The notes beneath the pieces were generated by a model that made no database searches, was not told where the DNA came from, and saw only the letters and a list, made by a program, of their open reading frames with translations. Shown piece after piece: positions 59,101 through 61,453 of a DNA stretch of 64,000 bases (its first letter is position 1; every line of letters begins with the position of its first letter). The translations under genes were made by a program, and so were the position numbers. Source of the DNA: Panopea generosa (lineage: Eukaryota > Mollusca > Bivalvia > Adapedonta > Hiatellidae); NCBI GenBank assembly GCA_029582155.1, contig CM055902.1, positions 16,787,011 to 16,851,010 of the forward strand. Reading direction: 5' to 3'.

Positions 59101-61376
59101 ACAACTGCCCAAAACTAAATTACGATATACAAGTATGAACGTCTCACACACAATTAATTTTGTACTGTTCTACATATAGAGACATGCACTTCTGGAACAC
59201 TGGATACATTACCAATGGTTCTAAAAGTGTTTTATTCCCATAGATAGTCCTCTGTTGATCCAAATATGCAGAAAAAAACACGGGGTTGACCAGGTTGCTT
59301 TTTCACAATTTCGATGGTTTGATGGCACCACTTCATTTTTGACAATTCTGCCCATTTGTTGCAGTGTATCACTACGCATCTTAAAACTATTATAGCATCA
59401 TCAAACAGTTCTCAGTGTCACCCAAACTGTGCAGAAATCATGAAAATGTTTCAATGTTTCCATTTGCACAAAGAAATATGACATTTTATGCATTTTTAAC
59501 AAAAAAATTGCTCAACCGCTTTACACAGCTTTAATTTCTTGGGCGTAATAATCTTCTTACTACCGTCATGTAAGGGAGGTAATTGTTCAGTGAGATTTGA
59601 AGCTATGTCTTGGTGTCATCATTTTATTATATTCTATCATCCCCTGTAGAGTTTATTACAGTCAGAACCATCTACCAGTCTTAAAGATTTAAACTTTAAT
59701 ATTAAAACTATTGAAGTCATCTTTAGATATAAGGATAACGTTTTATTCAGGAACACAGCCATATGGTGCTGTTAAATACAAAGGCACCTGGTTCACGACG
59801 GATACATCCGCTACGGACTACTTCGGGTTTGTTTTCGGCTATGTGAGCAATAGGAAGTTTTACATTGTGATGTGGAAAGGGCGGCACCATAACTACCTGG
59901 ATTCAGTTAGTTCTACTTATAAAGCCGGAGTTCAGGGAGTACAATTAAAGGTGTTTTACAACTAGTTCTGAATAAAAATAATAAAAATGCAAATTGACTT
60001 TCTTTTTTCAAATTTATTATTAAGGGATTTAAGTATAAACATATCGTTAACATAATCAGTTTTTGTTACCATGTTTTTTTCTAAAAAATATGTATTATTT
60101 ATTTTGACTTTTTAAAAAAAGATGAGCTATTGTACTTTACCTTTGCTGCTTACAGTTTTATAGCAAGCCAATATCCCATCAACTAATATTCACTTATTTG
60201 TGAAATATACTTTGCAACTGTCTCACTCATACTGATGTATAAGCCCCATAATAATGTCTTATATTTTGTAAGATCTTTTTTTCCCTTTTTATACTGGGTT
60301 AAAACTGTATAACATATTCGTATCTAACATTATGTAATATTTTAGACCAGTTTCATCGTATAATCCAATGTGCTGTCATCCGACAGCTGGGAAAAATAGT
60401 CTTAAAAGAGCCATGGTTAGACAAGCCTTTCAAATTCGACTGCATTGTCTTCAAACCGATCTTATTTCAGTTAATTTAAATAATTAAGTACTTAGTGGGA
60501 CTAAATGATTCTGTGCTAAATGAGAGGAACGTCAAATTAACATATTTCTTTTTGTGTTTCTTAACTAAGGTTATCTATCGCTTTTGTTGTTCACTGATAA
60601 GGAGGTCGACATCTATATGCCATCGTTATTTATTTTACAAAATAAATGTCATTAATGCTTTTTTTTACTATGCCAAGGTTGTTGATTCCTCAACTGGTCC
60701 AGGCTCAACGTTAGCGGAGGCACTATGGCATAGTTATGACACAACCAGTCACGTGACAATGCTTTGGCAAGACCCGGATATGAATGGCTGGTCACCGGAA
60801 ACATCATATAGGTGGCATCTTACCCATAAACCATCTACGGGGTATATCAGGTATGTGATCAAAGATTATCAGGCAGATAGTCGGTATGTATCAGGTTAAC
60901 AGTCAGAATACTTTGAACAACCCGGATTTGGTATAAACGGCTGATGTATATATAATCGATGGTGTATAAAATTATTAGAAACATATATTTAATATATATA
61001 ACGACTTTTTTATTTACGTTTTAATTGTTACATATAGTAAAAGGAAAATCTCATTGTTTTAAGTTGCTGTTGTTGTTTTATGGTGTTAAGCTTGTTTTCA
61101 CTATTTTTAATCATATCGCAACGGTGTCTATTCTGAGCGCTGCCACACTGGAGTATCATGGTATCATACCCAACCCAGTCACATTATACTGATTCAACCG
61201 GGGATCGAACCCACGACCTTCCGCATGCGAGGCGGATACTCTACCATTAGACCACCGCTGCTGTTAATTGTTTTAAGATATGATTGTATAATGTTTGTTG
61301 CTCAGTCAATTTGTTGTTAAAGTAACTATGCACGCATTTACTCTGATACTATGTTACAAACGATACAACACATACC

Positions 61377-61416
<40 letters not shown>

Positions 61417-61419
61417 TGT

Positions 61420-61453
<34 letters not shown>
